From Dyella terrae (GTDB taxonomy: Bacteria > Pseudomonadota > Gammaproteobacteria > Xanthomonadales > Rhodanobacteraceae), in NCBI RefSeq assembly GCF_004322705.1, contig NZ_SIZZ01000002.1, positions 682,001 through 746,000 of the forward strand: a stretch of DNA of 64,000 nt, in the 5' to 3' direction. The notes beneath the pieces were generated by a model that searched no databases, was not told the origin of the DNA, and saw only the letters and a list, made by a program, of their open reading frames with translations. The position numbers and the translations under genes were made by a program. Shown here piece after piece: positions 27,855 to 36,298 of this stretch. Position 1 is the first letter of the stretch, and the number at the start of each line of letters is the position of its first letter.

Positions 27855-28388
27855 ATGTCGGCACGGTTCAAGCGGCTACTGATGGCCGTATCGTTGTTTC
27901 TTTTCGTCACCGTCGCCCACGCCCAGGTATCGGCTGGCGATACGCCGCCGGACTATCTCGGCAAAACGCGTCATGGCGACGACATCAACATCAGCGCCAT
28001 GCACGGAAAGGTGGTGGTGGTGGCGTTCTGGGCATCCTGGTGCACGTACTGCCAGAAGGAATTCCCGGTCCTGGCGAATATCCAGAAGCTTGTCAGTCCC
28101 GAGAAACTGCAGGTGGTTGCCGTGAATCAGGATGATCGCGAGACGTTCATCAAGCTGGTCCGCGCGCTCACCAAAGCAACGCCCGATCTTATCTACACGT
28201 ACGACCCCGGCGAGGTTGGCAAGACCTACGGTACAACGTCCATTCCACGCACCATGCTGGTCGATCGTGACGGCAAGGTGGCGTACGTGCATGTTGGCTA
28301 CGGCGAGAGCACGCTTGAGTCGCTTGCCGACGAGCTGAATGAACTGCTGGCGAAACCTGCTACCCAAGCGGCAGCGCCTTCGTCCTGA
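27855..28388 (+). CDS. TlpA-like periplasmic thioredoxin
   Basis: Thioredoxin-fold protein of 177 aa, exported by the signal peptide ending VTVAHA before QVSAGD. The active site is FWASWCTYCQKEFP (CxxC with T-Y between), and the cis-proline region is TTSIPRTMLVDRDG. TlpA/ResA-type proteins reduce disulfides in the periplasm, often for cytochrome c maturation; no such genes are adjacent. ATG 27855 has GGGGGAG five bases upstream. It stands alone between two terminators. Confidence 0.92.
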   Translation: MSARFKRLLMAVSLFLFVTVAHAQVSAGDTPPDYLGKTRHGDDINISAMHGKVVVVAFWASWCTYCQKEFPVLANIQKLVSPEKLQVVAVNQDDRETFIKLVRALTKATPDLIYTYDPGEVGKTYGTTSIPRTMLVDRDGKVAYVHVGYGESTLESLADELNELLAKPATQAAAPSS

Positions 28389-28449
28389 CGGCAAAGCGTG
28401 TTCCTGGACTTCCGAAAAGTGCTGGCAGGCCCGGATCAGATCGAAAAGA

Positions 28450-28482
28450 AAGGCCCACGTTTTGCGTGGGCCTTGTTGTTTT
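28450..28482 (+). terminator. Terminator after the TlpA-like gene
   Basis: AAGGCCCACG (28450-28459) pairs with CGTGGGCCTT (28465-28474), followed by GTTGTTTT. It also lies just beyond the rpiR-type stop on the other strand. Confidence 0.85.
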
Positions 28483-28501
28483 CACCGACGGCGCGGAAAC
28501 C

Positions 28502-29425
28502 TTACCTGCGCTTCCGTTCGGCCTTGTTGGGGGCGCCGCGATGCGCAGGTTTCTCCGTCTCGTTGTTCAGCGACAAAGCTATCGGCTCCACCGGCGCGCC
28601 GATATACCCAACCAGCTTCTGCCGCAGATCATTGATGTCGCCCAGCCGATCCATCACACCGCCCACCTCATGCACGATCGAGGCAGTGAGCAGGCTGAAC
28701 AGGCTCATGAAAGCACTGTACGTGTGCCACACGCGATCGGCCTCGGCCATCAGTACATGGGGTGTCAGCTCGCGCGCCCAGTAGCACTCCGAATCGGTGA
28801 TCAGCACCAACGGAATGCCGCGTTTGGACGTTTCCTCCGCTAGCAGGCGGAACTGTCGGAAATAGCGGCGCACGTCGATCAGCACCACGCAGCTGTGTCG
28901 CGTGGAGTCCAGAAGCATGTCGATGTAAGCGCCGTCGCTGCCGGAGTTGAAGCTCACGCGCGGCCGCAGTTGCTGGAGCATGGTGGCGAAGGCCATGCCG
29001 AGGAAGGCGCCGTGCTGGAAGCTCGCCACCGACACACGGTCGGCGGAAATGAGCAGCTTGGTGATGGCCTTCCATTCCTTGGTGCCAGCCAGCGCGTGAA
29101 TTTCGGTCAGCGCGCGCATCTCGGCCTGCAGGTGCGCGGAAACCGTGTCCGGGCCACTGGAGTTTTCCGCGATGCGGTACAGCTGGCGCCACGTGCCATC
29201 GCCGCGCAGCTCCTCCTTCAGTTCGCCAAAGCCTTCGTAGCCAAGCGTGCGCAAGAAGCGCCCGACGGTCATCGGGCTGACCCCGACGCGCTTGCTCAGT
29301 GAGGCGGCCGTTTCGAAAGGCAGGTCGCGCGGGTGTTGCAGGAGGTAACTGGCGATCCTTTGTTCGGACGCAGTGAAGACTTCCCACTGGTCCTTGAGTT
29401 TCTGCTGGAAATCCTTCGTCGTCAT
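28502..29425 (-). CDS. RpiR/MurR-family transcriptional regulator with SIS domain
   Basis: 307 aa from ATG 29425 (GCGGAAG six to seven bases before). N-terminal RpiR helix-turn-helix: FTASEQRIASYLLQHPRD, then AASLSKRVGVSPMTVGRFLR. The C-terminal SIS (sugar isomerase) domain, about residues 125-265, carries SVASFQHGAFLG and VLIDVRRYFRQF. Relatives sense sugar phosphates, MurR for example sensing MurNAc-6-phosphate. It is the last gene of the minus-strand TonB receptor / serine hydrolase / epimerase / POT operon (11 bases after POT), so it probably regulates it. The GGTAG half-site array at 36165-36205 is its best candidate operator. The ligand is unknown. Confidence 0.9.
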   Translation of the reverse strand: MTTKDFQQKLKDQWEVFTASEQRIASYLLQHPRDLPFETAASLSKRVGVSPMTVGRFLRTLGYEGFGELKEELRGDGTWRQLYRIAENSSGPDTVSAHLQAEMRALTEIHALAGTKEWKAITKLLISADRVSVASFQHGAFLGMAFATMLQQLRPRVSFNSGSDGAYIDMLLDSTRHSCVVLIDVRRYFRQFRLLAEETSKRGIPLVLITDSECYWARELTPHVLMAEADRVWHTYSAFMSLFSLLTASIVHEVGGVMDRLGDINDLRQKLVGYIGAPVEPIALSLNNETEKPAHRGAPNKAERKRR

Positions 29426-29435
29426 CGTCTTCCGC

Positions 29436-30755
29436 TCAGCGTGACGGCATGGCAACCATGCCGGCATTGTCATCCTTTTCCACGTGTCCCAGTCGCAGGG
29501 CTACCGCATACAACAACGCCGCGGCGACCAGTGCGACCGCCCCGATCACCACGAAGAACCAGCCGTGCGACAGCGGCGTCCATAGCGTACCGAGCGCGCC
29601 GGCCAGCAGGTTGCCGAAGAAGCCGGCGAAGAACCAGGTGGCGATGCTGGTGGCGCGCAGCCCCTCCGGTGCCATGCGACCGAACAGACCCAGTCCCACC
29701 GGCAGGATATACAACTCGCCCAACGTGAACATGACGAACCAGGCGACCAGCCAGCCCCAATGCGCGCGCACGCCATGTGCATTCGACCAGCCTGCGACTG
29801 CCCCTAGCAGCACATAAGACAGTGCCACCACGGCCGCGCCGAAGGCCATCTTCTTCAGCCAGGGCGTCTCGATCCCGCGCTTGGCCAGGCGCGTCCAGCG
29901 CGCCACCAGCAAGGGCGTCGCGGTGAAGACGATCAGTGAATCCAGCGACTGGAACCAGGTCATCGGAATGCTCCAGGTCGCCGTGACCTGGCGATCGATG
30001 CCTTCGTCTGCCCACAATGCAATGGTATTGCCGACCTGTTCGTAAGCGCCGCGGAAAATCACCACGATGGCGGCGATGCCAAGCAGAAAGCCCATGCGCT
30101 TCAGGATCGAATGATCGTGTTTGGGATGCGGCGCTTCGGCCGTTGCACGCGGCGCTTCGGGCGGCAGATGCTTGCTGCCGGCGAGATAGATCACCAGCGA
30201 CACCACCATGCCGATACCCGCGGCGGCAAAGCCGTAGTGCCAGCCCAAAGCTTCGCCCAGGGTGCCGCACACGAGCGGCGCGAGAAAGGCGCCGAGATTG
30301 ATGCCAACGTAATACACGTTGTAGGCCGTCTTGCTGCGCGGATCGCCGTGGCGGTAAAGGCCTTCGATCTGGCTGGCGAGGCTGGGAAGGAAAAGCCCGT
30401 TACCCAAGGCAATCGTCGCGAGGGCCGGGTAGAACAGCGACTCCGACGCCATCATGAAATGGCCCAGGGCCATTGTGGCGCCACCAATGATCACGGCGTT
30501 GCGCTTGCCCAGCCAGCGGTCGGCGACGATGCCACCGAACACCGGTGTGAAGTACACGAATGCCGCGTAGGTACCGTAGATCAGCGACGCATGATCCTGC
30601 GCGATATCCAGCCGCTTGGTCATGTAGTAGACCAGCAGGGCCCGCATACCGAAGAACGAGAACATCTCCCACATCTCGGTAAGAAACAGCACGGTGAGGC
30701 CGATGGGATGGCCGAACCAGTTGCGTTCCCGGGGCCCTGCGACAGTCGTGGTCAT
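29436..30755 (-). CDS. POT/PTR-family proton-coupled peptide transporter
   Basis: Imports di- and tripeptides with protons. 439 aa and about 12 helices. N-terminal region EMWEMFSFFGMRALLVYYM corresponds to the ExxERFxYYG motif but has Met where the proton-coupling Arg normally sits. The PTR signature region GGIVADRWLGKRNAVIIGG and the second signature (YNVYYVGINLGAFLAPLVCG) are clear. The partner genes (a dipeptide epimerase 24 bases upstream, a periplasmic serine hydrolase and a TonB receptor) point to uptake of cell-wall-derived or other dipeptides. The Met replacement makes coupling uncertain. Confidence 0.92.
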   Translation of the reverse strand: MTTTVAGPRERNWFGHPIGLTVLFLTEMWEMFSFFGMRALLVYYMTKRLDIAQDHASLIYGTYAAFVYFTPVFGGIVADRWLGKRNAVIIGGATMALGHFMMASESLFYPALATIALGNGLFLPSLASQIEGLYRHGDPRSKTAYNVYYVGINLGAFLAPLVCGTLGEALGWHYGFAAAGIGMVVSLVIYLAGSKHLPPEAPRATAEAPHPKHDHSILKRMGFLLGIAAIVVIFRGAYEQVGNTIALWADEGIDRQVTATWSIPMTWFQSLDSLIVFTATPLLVARWTRLAKRGIETPWLKKMAFGAAVVALSYVLLGAVAGWSNAHGVRAHWGWLVAWFVMFTLGELYILPVGLGLFGRMAPEGLRATSIATWFFAGFFGNLLAGALGTLWTPLSHGWFFVVIGAVALVAAALLYAVALRLGHVEKDDNAGMVAMPSR

Positions 30756-30779
30756 GCGTTGCCTTTGCTCAAAGAGGAA

Positions 30780-31772
30780 TCAGGCCGCTACCGGCCCGCC
30801 CCAGACAGTTTCCGGACACCAGATGTGGCCGTCGTGGTAGCTCACGGCAGGCGTGCGGTCTGCCGAAAGATAGATCGGTCCGTCCAGATCCACCACTGTG
30901 CACAGCGAGCCGATGACGAAACCCGGTGCCATGGACCAGGACGAGCCGCCCATATTGCCCACCATCAGCTTGAAACCCATCTCCTGCGCCTTGTGCGCGA
31001 GGATCAGCGCTTCGGTCAGGCCGCCACATTTGTCCAGCTTGATATTGATGACCTGGGCGCGGCCGACGGCCAGGCCGAGATCACGGTGGTCCTGGATGCT
31101 CTCGTCCAGCGCAATCGGAATCGGGCAGTCCAGGCCATCGAGCCAGTCTTCCTTGCCCACCGGAAAGGGCTGCTCGACCACGGCCACGCGGGCTTCCACG
31201 AAGGCCGGCAAGACGCTCGCCAGTGTTTCGCGGGTAAAGCCCTGGTTGGCGTCGATCATCATCCACGCATCGGGGCAGGCGGCCCGCACGGCACGAACGC
31301 GTTCGGCGTTCAGGGCGTCGTCGGTCAGCTTCAGCTTGATCGCGCGGACGCCTTCGAAACCGCGCGCTTCGGTCGCCATCACCTCCGGCTCGTCCGCACC
31401 CAGCGTGAACGTGGTCAGCAAGGGGCGGGGCGGTTCCATGCCGGCGAGCTGCCATACCGGCATGTCGCGTTGCTTGGCTTCCAGATCCCACAGGGCCGCA
31501 TCAATGGCATGCCTGGCGCCACCGGGGGGAAGGAGCTCGAGGAGCTCCTTCCGGGTGATGCCATGCTCGAGGGTGGGGCGCAGGGCCTCCACCTGTTCGA
31601 GCATCGTGTACGGCGTGTCGTGCTTGTAGTACACACCCAACGCTTCACCGACACCGACGTGCGTGCCATCCTGCAGTTTCACGACCAGCAGGTCGTTGTG
31701 CGTGAAGGTGTAGCCGGTGATATGGAACGGATGGATCAGAGGAACCTTTTCGACATGTGCGCTGAGCTTCAT
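30780..31772 (-). CDS. Dipeptide epimerase (L-Ala-D/L-Glu epimerase family, enolase superfamily)
   Basis: 330 aa starting MKLSAHVEKVPLIHPFHIT; ATG 31772 follows GAGG by six bases. A longer in-frame extension overlaps the serine hydrolase gene and is an artefact. Muconate-lactonising subgroup residues are all visible: KxK in AIKLKLTDD, metal ligands in MMIDANQGF, VVEQPFP and ALDES, and the second base lysine in INIKLDKCGG. Family members interconvert L-Ala-D-Glu and L-Ala-L-Glu, allowing peptidases to use murein peptides; some act on other dipeptides. Being inside an operon with a POT transporter and a penicillin-binding hydrolase supports the murein role. Confidence 0.92.
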   Translation of the reverse strand: MKLSAHVEKVPLIHPFHITGYTFTHNDLLVVKLQDGTHVGVGEALGVYYKHDTPYTMLEQVEALRPTLEHGITRKELLELLPPGGARHAIDAALWDLEAKQRDMPVWQLAGMEPPRPLLTTFTLGADEPEVMATEARGFEGVRAIKLKLTDDALNAERVRAVRAACPDAWMMIDANQGFTRETLASVLPAFVEARVAVVEQPFPVGKEDWLDGLDCPIPIALDESIQDHRDLGLAVGRAQVINIKLDKCGGLTEALILAHKAQEMGFKLMVGNMGGSSWSMAPGFVIGSLCTVVDLDGPIYLSADRTPAVSYHDGHIWCPETVWGGPVAA

Positions 31773-31783
31773 GGTGTCCTCGA

Positions 31784-33790
31784 TCAGAAGCGCACGTTGA
31801 AGCTGATCATGCCGAACACCACGATCACCCAGGCCAGGTAAAGCGCCGCGATCGCAAGCAGGATCTCGCCGATGCGCACCCACTTGCTGCGACGGGCCGG
31901 GTGCAGCGTACGAACCGTATGCACCACGATGGCGATGACGCCGAGCAGCGCGATGACGCACAACACATACAGCAGCAGCATCCACGGCGCGGCCGTGCCG
32001 TGAAGCATCAGGTTCTCGTTGGCGGACGTGGCGGCGATCAGTGCAAACCAGCCCACCACACCCACCGCCAGGCTCACGGCGCCCAGGCGCGACAGCAGGC
32101 GCGAACGACGCAGTTCCTGCGGCAGGTCCAGTGTGCTGCGGTAGTGACGACGCATCCACCAGCCCGCAAACCAGACGATCAGTGCAGCGAAGACCACCAG
32201 CAGCGACAAGCCACCCCACTGCAGGACCGTGCCCATGCTCCTTGCGTTGGAGACGCGCTGGAACAGTTCCACGCCCGGGATGAAGTCGGTGGCGAAGTGG
32301 CGGATGCTGCCATCTTCGTTGACGACGAAGTTGAGGCTGTTCTTGCCGTTCACTTCGCGGTACTGCAGCGGACCCACTTCGCGCCAATGCAGCGGCTTGC
32401 CGGCGTAGTCGACGAACATCGGCACGGAGATCTCGCCGTTCTCATCGGCCGACACCTTGATCTGGGTCAGCAGGTAAAGCATGCGCAGCGCACTTTCATT
32501 GCGACGGCTGACTTCGTATGTGCCCACCACGCGCGCGGCATCGGCCTTCGCGGTGGAGAGCGTCGGCTGCTCGGGCGCGGCCTGCGGGAAATAGCGATCC
32601 AGGAATGCATGGAAGATCGCCGTACGCACCATCAGGACGCCACCGCCTTCGTGGCTGCCGGCGCTGTTGAACGACATGAAGACGCCGACGTTCTTGTCGA
32701 GCAGCAGGTGCAGGTCGGTATGGAAGACGACCGTGTCACCGCCATGGCCGATGATGCGAAGGCCGTTGCGGTCTTCCTGGTAGAAGCCCAGCGCAAAGCC
32801 GGGCAGACCCGGTGCGGCGGTGTACTGCGGGCTGTGCATCTCGATGGCGGTCTTGTCATTGAGAATGCGCTTGCCGTCGTACTGGCCGTTCTGCAGGTGC
32901 GCAATCATGAAGTGCGCCATGTCCACGGCCGAGCTGGCCTGCGAGCCGGCCGGTGCCGGGTTCACGAACTCGAACGGCTGCGGCTTGCCATCGGAGGCGC
33001 TCTTGTACGCCTTGGACATTAGTGGCGCGAGATCGGCCGGCAGCGGCTGATCGAACGACGAATGCTTCATGTCCAGCGGATCGTAGATGTGGTGCTTGAT
33101 GTAGGCGTTGAATTCCTCGCCCGACACGCGCTGCACGATATAGCCGGCCAGGCCGCAACCGTAGTTGGAGTAGGCCACCACTTCGCCCGGCGCAAAGATG
33201 CGGGCCGGAATATGCGTCTTGAGGTACTTCTCCAGGCCCACTTCGTCTGCGGTGGCCGGCAGCAAGCCGCGCGCCACTTCCTCGAAGCCGCCGGTATGCG
33301 TCATCAGATGGCGCAGCGTGACCGGCTTGCCGTTGTACGGCGGAATCTTGAAGTCGAGGTATTCGTTGACGTCTTTGTCCAGATCCAGCTTGCCTTGCTC
33401 GACCTGCTGCATCACCGCCGTCCAGGTGAAGAGCTTGGACGTGGAGCCGGTGCGGAACAGCGTGTCGTCCGGCGAAACCGGCGTGCGCTTTTCAAGATCC
33501 GAATAGCCGAATCCCTTGGCGTAGATGATCTGGCCATCCTTCACCACGGAAATCACGCCACCGGCGATATCGCTGCGGCGAATGGCGAACGGCACCATGC
33601 CGTCAAAGAACGTGGTCAGGTCTTCGCGGGTCAGCTCCGGCGTCGTGGCGACGTTGCTGACCGGTGCCGGTGCATTGGTGGACGTGGCCGGTGCGGGAAT
33701 GGGTGTGGGCACGGTCGGTGTCTGCGCGATGGCGGTGCTCGCGGCCAGTGCCGCGAACAGTGCCACCCAGCGCTTGGAGAAGCGGTTCAT
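31784..33790 (-). CDS. Serine hydrolase (beta-lactamase/penicillin-binding fold) with C-terminal membrane helices
   Basis: 668 aa. Signal peptide (MNRFSKRWVALFAALAASTAIA) and a Pro/Thr-rich linker precede a class C beta-lactamase / DD-peptidase-like domain at about 55-400. The catalytic SxxK is in FRTGSTSKLFTW, the YxN in VAYSNYGCGL and the HxG-type motif in IIGHGGDTVV. A middle lipocalin-like region (about 430-520) follows. The C-terminus has four hydrophobic helices (GGLSLLVVFAALIVWFAGWW onward), anchoring it to the inner membrane with the active site in the periplasm. Likely a peptidase or D-aminopeptidase preparing peptides for the POT transporter; lactamase or esterase activity is possible. 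It overlaps no gene and lies 11 bases before the epimerase. Confidence 0.9.
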   Translation of the reverse strand: MNRFSKRWVALFAALAASTAIAQTPTVPTPIPAPATSTNAPAPVSNVATTPELTREDLTTFFDGMVPFAIRRSDIAGGVISVVKDGQIIYAKGFGYSDLEKRTPVSPDDTLFRTGSTSKLFTWTAVMQQVEQGKLDLDKDVNEYLDFKIPPYNGKPVTLRHLMTHTGGFEEVARGLLPATADEVGLEKYLKTHIPARIFAPGEVVAYSNYGCGLAGYIVQRVSGEEFNAYIKHHIYDPLDMKHSSFDQPLPADLAPLMSKAYKSASDGKPQPFEFVNPAPAGSQASSAVDMAHFMIAHLQNGQYDGKRILNDKTAIEMHSPQYTAAPGLPGFALGFYQEDRNGLRIIGHGGDTVVFHTDLHLLLDKNVGVFMSFNSAGSHEGGGVLMVRTAIFHAFLDRYFPQAAPEQPTLSTAKADAARVVGTYEVSRRNESALRMLYLLTQIKVSADENGEISVPMFVDYAGKPLHWREVGPLQYREVNGKNSLNFVVNEDGSIRHFATDFIPGVELFQRVSNARSMGTVLQWGGLSLLVVFAALIVWFAGWWMRRHYRSTLDLPQELRRSRLLSRLGAVSLAVGVVGWFALIAATSANENLMLHGTAAPWMLLLYVLCVIALLGVIAIVVHTVRTLHPARRSKWVRIGEILLAIAALYLAWVIVVFGMISFNVRF

Positions 33791-33817
33791 GCAATCACTC
33801 CTGAAAGAAGGGCGAGC

Positions 33818-36127
33818 TTAGAAATCAACGCTGGCGGAAATGCCGATCGTGCGCGGTGTCTGGTACGACGCCTGGTAAGGACTGGCCGTCGGATCAAGCG
33901 TCAGAGCGGCTGTGGACGTGATGCCGCGCTGGTTGGTCAGGTTCTTCGCGTACAGCGTGACCGTCCAGTTCGCACGGTTGACGCCTGCTTGCAGGCCGAT
34001 GTTGCTATAGCTCGGCAGGTGGATGCGTGGCGACGGCACGGCGTTGAAGTCCGACTCGCGCGAGCCGACGTAGCTGTAGTTGCCGCCGACGAAACCGGAC
34101 CAGCCTTCACCGAGCGGGAAGTTGTAGTCCACGCCCAGGTTGCCGTTCCACTTCGGCACGTAAGGGAGCGTGTCGCCCTTGTAACCGTACAGACCACCCG
34201 GCGGTGTGTCGGCCTTGAGTTCGGCCTTGGTGTACGTCGCGTTCGCCCAAAGCGTCAGGCCCGCGACCGGCGAGTAACGCCAGCTCGCTTCCAGGCCTTC
34301 GCTCGAAGCCTTGCCGCCGTTGCCGAGGAAGCTGAAGCCGCCCGTCGACGTGGTGAGCTGCACCTGTTTCCAGTCGATGTAGAAGGCCGCCAGCTCCACG
34401 CTCATGCGGTGTTCGAGGAACAGCGATTTCAGGCCGAGCTCGTAGCTGGTGAGCTTGTCGGGACCGAAGCTCAGCGGTGCCCCCAGCCCCGGCGGCACGC
34501 CGACGTTCGGGCCGCCCGGACGGAAGCCGGATGCGATGCGCAGATACGTCATCGTGTCTGGCGTGATCTTGTAGCTCGGGCTGAAAAGATATGTCGTTGG
34601 GTGATCCTTGCTGCGCGTCTGGAAGTCGCTCGGTCCCGTCAGCGCACCGTCGCCCGTCTGCTTGTAGGTCGTGTCATCACTGCTGTAGCGGGCGCCGACC
34701 TGCACGCTGAGTTTGTCCGTGGCATGCCAGGTCAGGTCGCCATAGCCGGCCCATTCGGTGAACTTGGCCGGACCGATGGCGAGGCTGGCAAGCGTGGGCA
34801 GCGCAATGGGCGTGCCGGTCAGGGCGTCGAACGACATGACGTCCTGGGTGTCGGTGGTTTTTTCCTGCGTGTAGAACACGCCGACTCGCCATTCCCACGC
34901 CTGGTCCGTCGGCGACTGCAGGCGCAGTTCCTGGGTGGTCTTGTTCAGTGCGATGCGCTGGGCGATGGAATAGCCGCCGTTATCGATGCCGAAGGCCGGG
35001 TTGAGCAGCGGGCCATAGGCCTGGGTGGCGTCGACGTTTTCGTTGAGTCGCAGGGTGCCGTAGCTCGTGGTGGAAACCAGTTTGGCCCAGCCGAAGTCAC
35101 CGTTGATCGACAAGTCGTACAGGCGGTATTTCAGCTTGAACAGGCCGGTGCCGGCGGCGCGCCACTGCTTGTCGTCGCCATAGATCGGACGCAACGTGTT
35201 CGGGTCGACATCGACGCCACCGTTGCCGATGCCATCGCTGTTGAGGTTTTGCGCCAACGCGGAGAGACGGACGTTCCACATGGCGTTGGGCGTCCACAGC
35301 AACTGCGCGCGCCCACCATCGACCTTGACCTCGTTGACCTCTTTGTCACCGGTGTTGACGTTGTCGATGTAGCCCGGGTCAGTGCGGCTGTAGGCATTCA
35401 CGCGCAAGGCCAGCTGATCCTTGATCAACGGGACGTTGCCCATGGCACGCACGCCAAAACCGTTGCCGCCGCCATCGACGCTGCTGGCGTCGGCGCTGAG
35501 CCGGCCACTGGCCTGCGTGGCATCCGGTGGCGTGGAGACGAACTTCACCAGGCCACCGAGAGTGTTCGAGCCATACAGCGTGCCCTGCGGGCCGCGCAGA
35601 ACCTCGATGCGCTGCAGGTCGCTGGGGTCGATGTCCGGCGTCAGCACGCTGCCGGCCGAATAGACCGTGCTTGAGCCGTACGGCGAATCGTCGATGTACG
35701 TTCCCACCGTGGCGTTGGGCTGGCCGCTGCCAGAGGTGATGCCGCGCAGCACCAGCTGGGTCTGGCCTTCACCGCTGGAGATGAAGTTCATGCCCGGAAT
35801 CTGCGTGGCGTAGTCGGCGAAATTCACCGCATGCTGGCGCTCCAGCTGCGTATCCGACATCACCGACACCGCCATGGGCACGTCCTGCAAGCGCTCGCTG
35901 CGCTTGTTGGCGCTGACCATCACCGTGCCCAGTTCCACGGGTTTCTTGTCAGGCGACGTGGACGTTTTCGCGTCCGTCGACTGGGTGGTTTGCGCCTGCC
36001 CCTGGGCGCTGGTGGCTGCTTCGTCGCCGTCGCCCGGATAGGCATGGGCGGCGAGCGGTCCCATCAGGACCACGGCGATGGCAGTACAGATATGACGGCG
36101 AACGAACGGCGAACGAACGTTATTCAC
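33818..36127 (-). CDS. TonB-dependent outer-membrane receptor
   Basis: Ligand-gated porin of 769 aa. GTG 36127 is chosen because GGGGGGAGG lies four bases before it and the product begins with a signal peptide (CTAIAVVLMGPLAAHA). ATG starts at 36166 and 36175 would lie within the operator array. The plug domain follows (SERLQDVPMAVSVMSDTQLE, LRGITSG, IEVLRGPQGTLYGSNTLGGLV), and a 22-strand-type barrel ends ISASVDF with terminal Phe. It heads the serine hydrolase / epimerase / POT / RpiR operon. The plug resembles the siderophore/oligosaccharide class, but context suggests peptides or murein fragments. The substrate is inferred only. Confidence 0.93.
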   Translation of the reverse strand: MNNVRSPFVRRHICTAIAVVLMGPLAAHAYPGDGDEAATSAQGQAQTTQSTDAKTSTSPDKKPVELGTVMVSANKRSERLQDVPMAVSVMSDTQLERQHAVNFADYATQIPGMNFISSGEGQTQLVLRGITSGSGQPNATVGTYIDDSPYGSSTVYSAGSVLTPDIDPSDLQRIEVLRGPQGTLYGSNTLGGLVKFVSTPPDATQASGRLSADASSVDGGGNGFGVRAMGNVPLIKDQLALRVNAYSRTDPGYIDNVNTGDKEVNEVKVDGGRAQLLWTPNAMWNVRLSALAQNLNSDGIGNGGVDVDPNTLRPIYGDDKQWRAAGTGLFKLKYRLYDLSINGDFGWAKLVSTTSYGTLRLNENVDATQAYGPLLNPAFGIDNGGYSIAQRIALNKTTQELRLQSPTDQAWEWRVGVFYTQEKTTDTQDVMSFDALTGTPIALPTLASLAIGPAKFTEWAGYGDLTWHATDKLSVQVGARYSSDDTTYKQTGDGALTGPSDFQTRSKDHPTTYLFSPSYKITPDTMTYLRIASGFRPGGPNVGVPPGLGAPLSFGPDKLTSYELGLKSLFLEHRMSVELAAFYIDWKQVQLTTSTGGFSFLGNGGKASSEGLEASWRYSPVAGLTLWANATYTKAELKADTPPGGLYGYKGDTLPYVPKWNGNLGVDYNFPLGEGWSGFVGGNYSYVGSRESDFNAVPSPRIHLPSYSNIGLQAGVNRANWTVTLYAKNLTNQRGITSTAALTLDPTASPYQASYQTPRTIGISASVDF

Positions 36128-36164
36128 GACACCTCCCCCCGGAGATAGTGACAAGCCTTTCTCC

Positions 36165-36205
36165 ATTGGTAGCACGCTACCATTTGGTAGGTCAATGGTA
36201 GGTAG
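36165..36205 (-). promoter_or_regulatory. Array of TGGTAG/CTACCA half-sites over the TonB operon promoter region
   Basis: TGGTAG at 36167, CTACCA at 36177, TGGTAG at 36185 and at 36196, plus GGTAG at 36201. CTACCA-TT-TGGTAG (36177-36190) is a 6-2-6 palindrome. A TTGACC box on the minus strand (complement of 36190-36195) lies inside, with TACCAA 18 bases beyond as a poor -10. The array is 38-78 bases upstream of the chosen GTG, the expected place for a repressor or activator site. Confidence 0.55.
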
Positions 36206-36298
36206 CTATCAGTTATCGATCCGGGCCGGGGTCACGGTGGTGGGTCACTTGGCCGCGGCAAGGGGCGACAGTAGGCTGGGGCGAACAAGGGGGGAGCC

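Noticed and set aside
30780-32387. A 535-codon version of the dipeptide epimerase
   Set aside because: The first 205 codons are antisense-frame translation of the serine hydrolase gene; the family start and ribosome site are at 31772.
33062-35674. An 870-codon frame opposite the TonB receptor and serine hydrolase
   Set aside because: Antisense to two clear genes, with Arg/His/Gly-rich composition and no recognisable domain.
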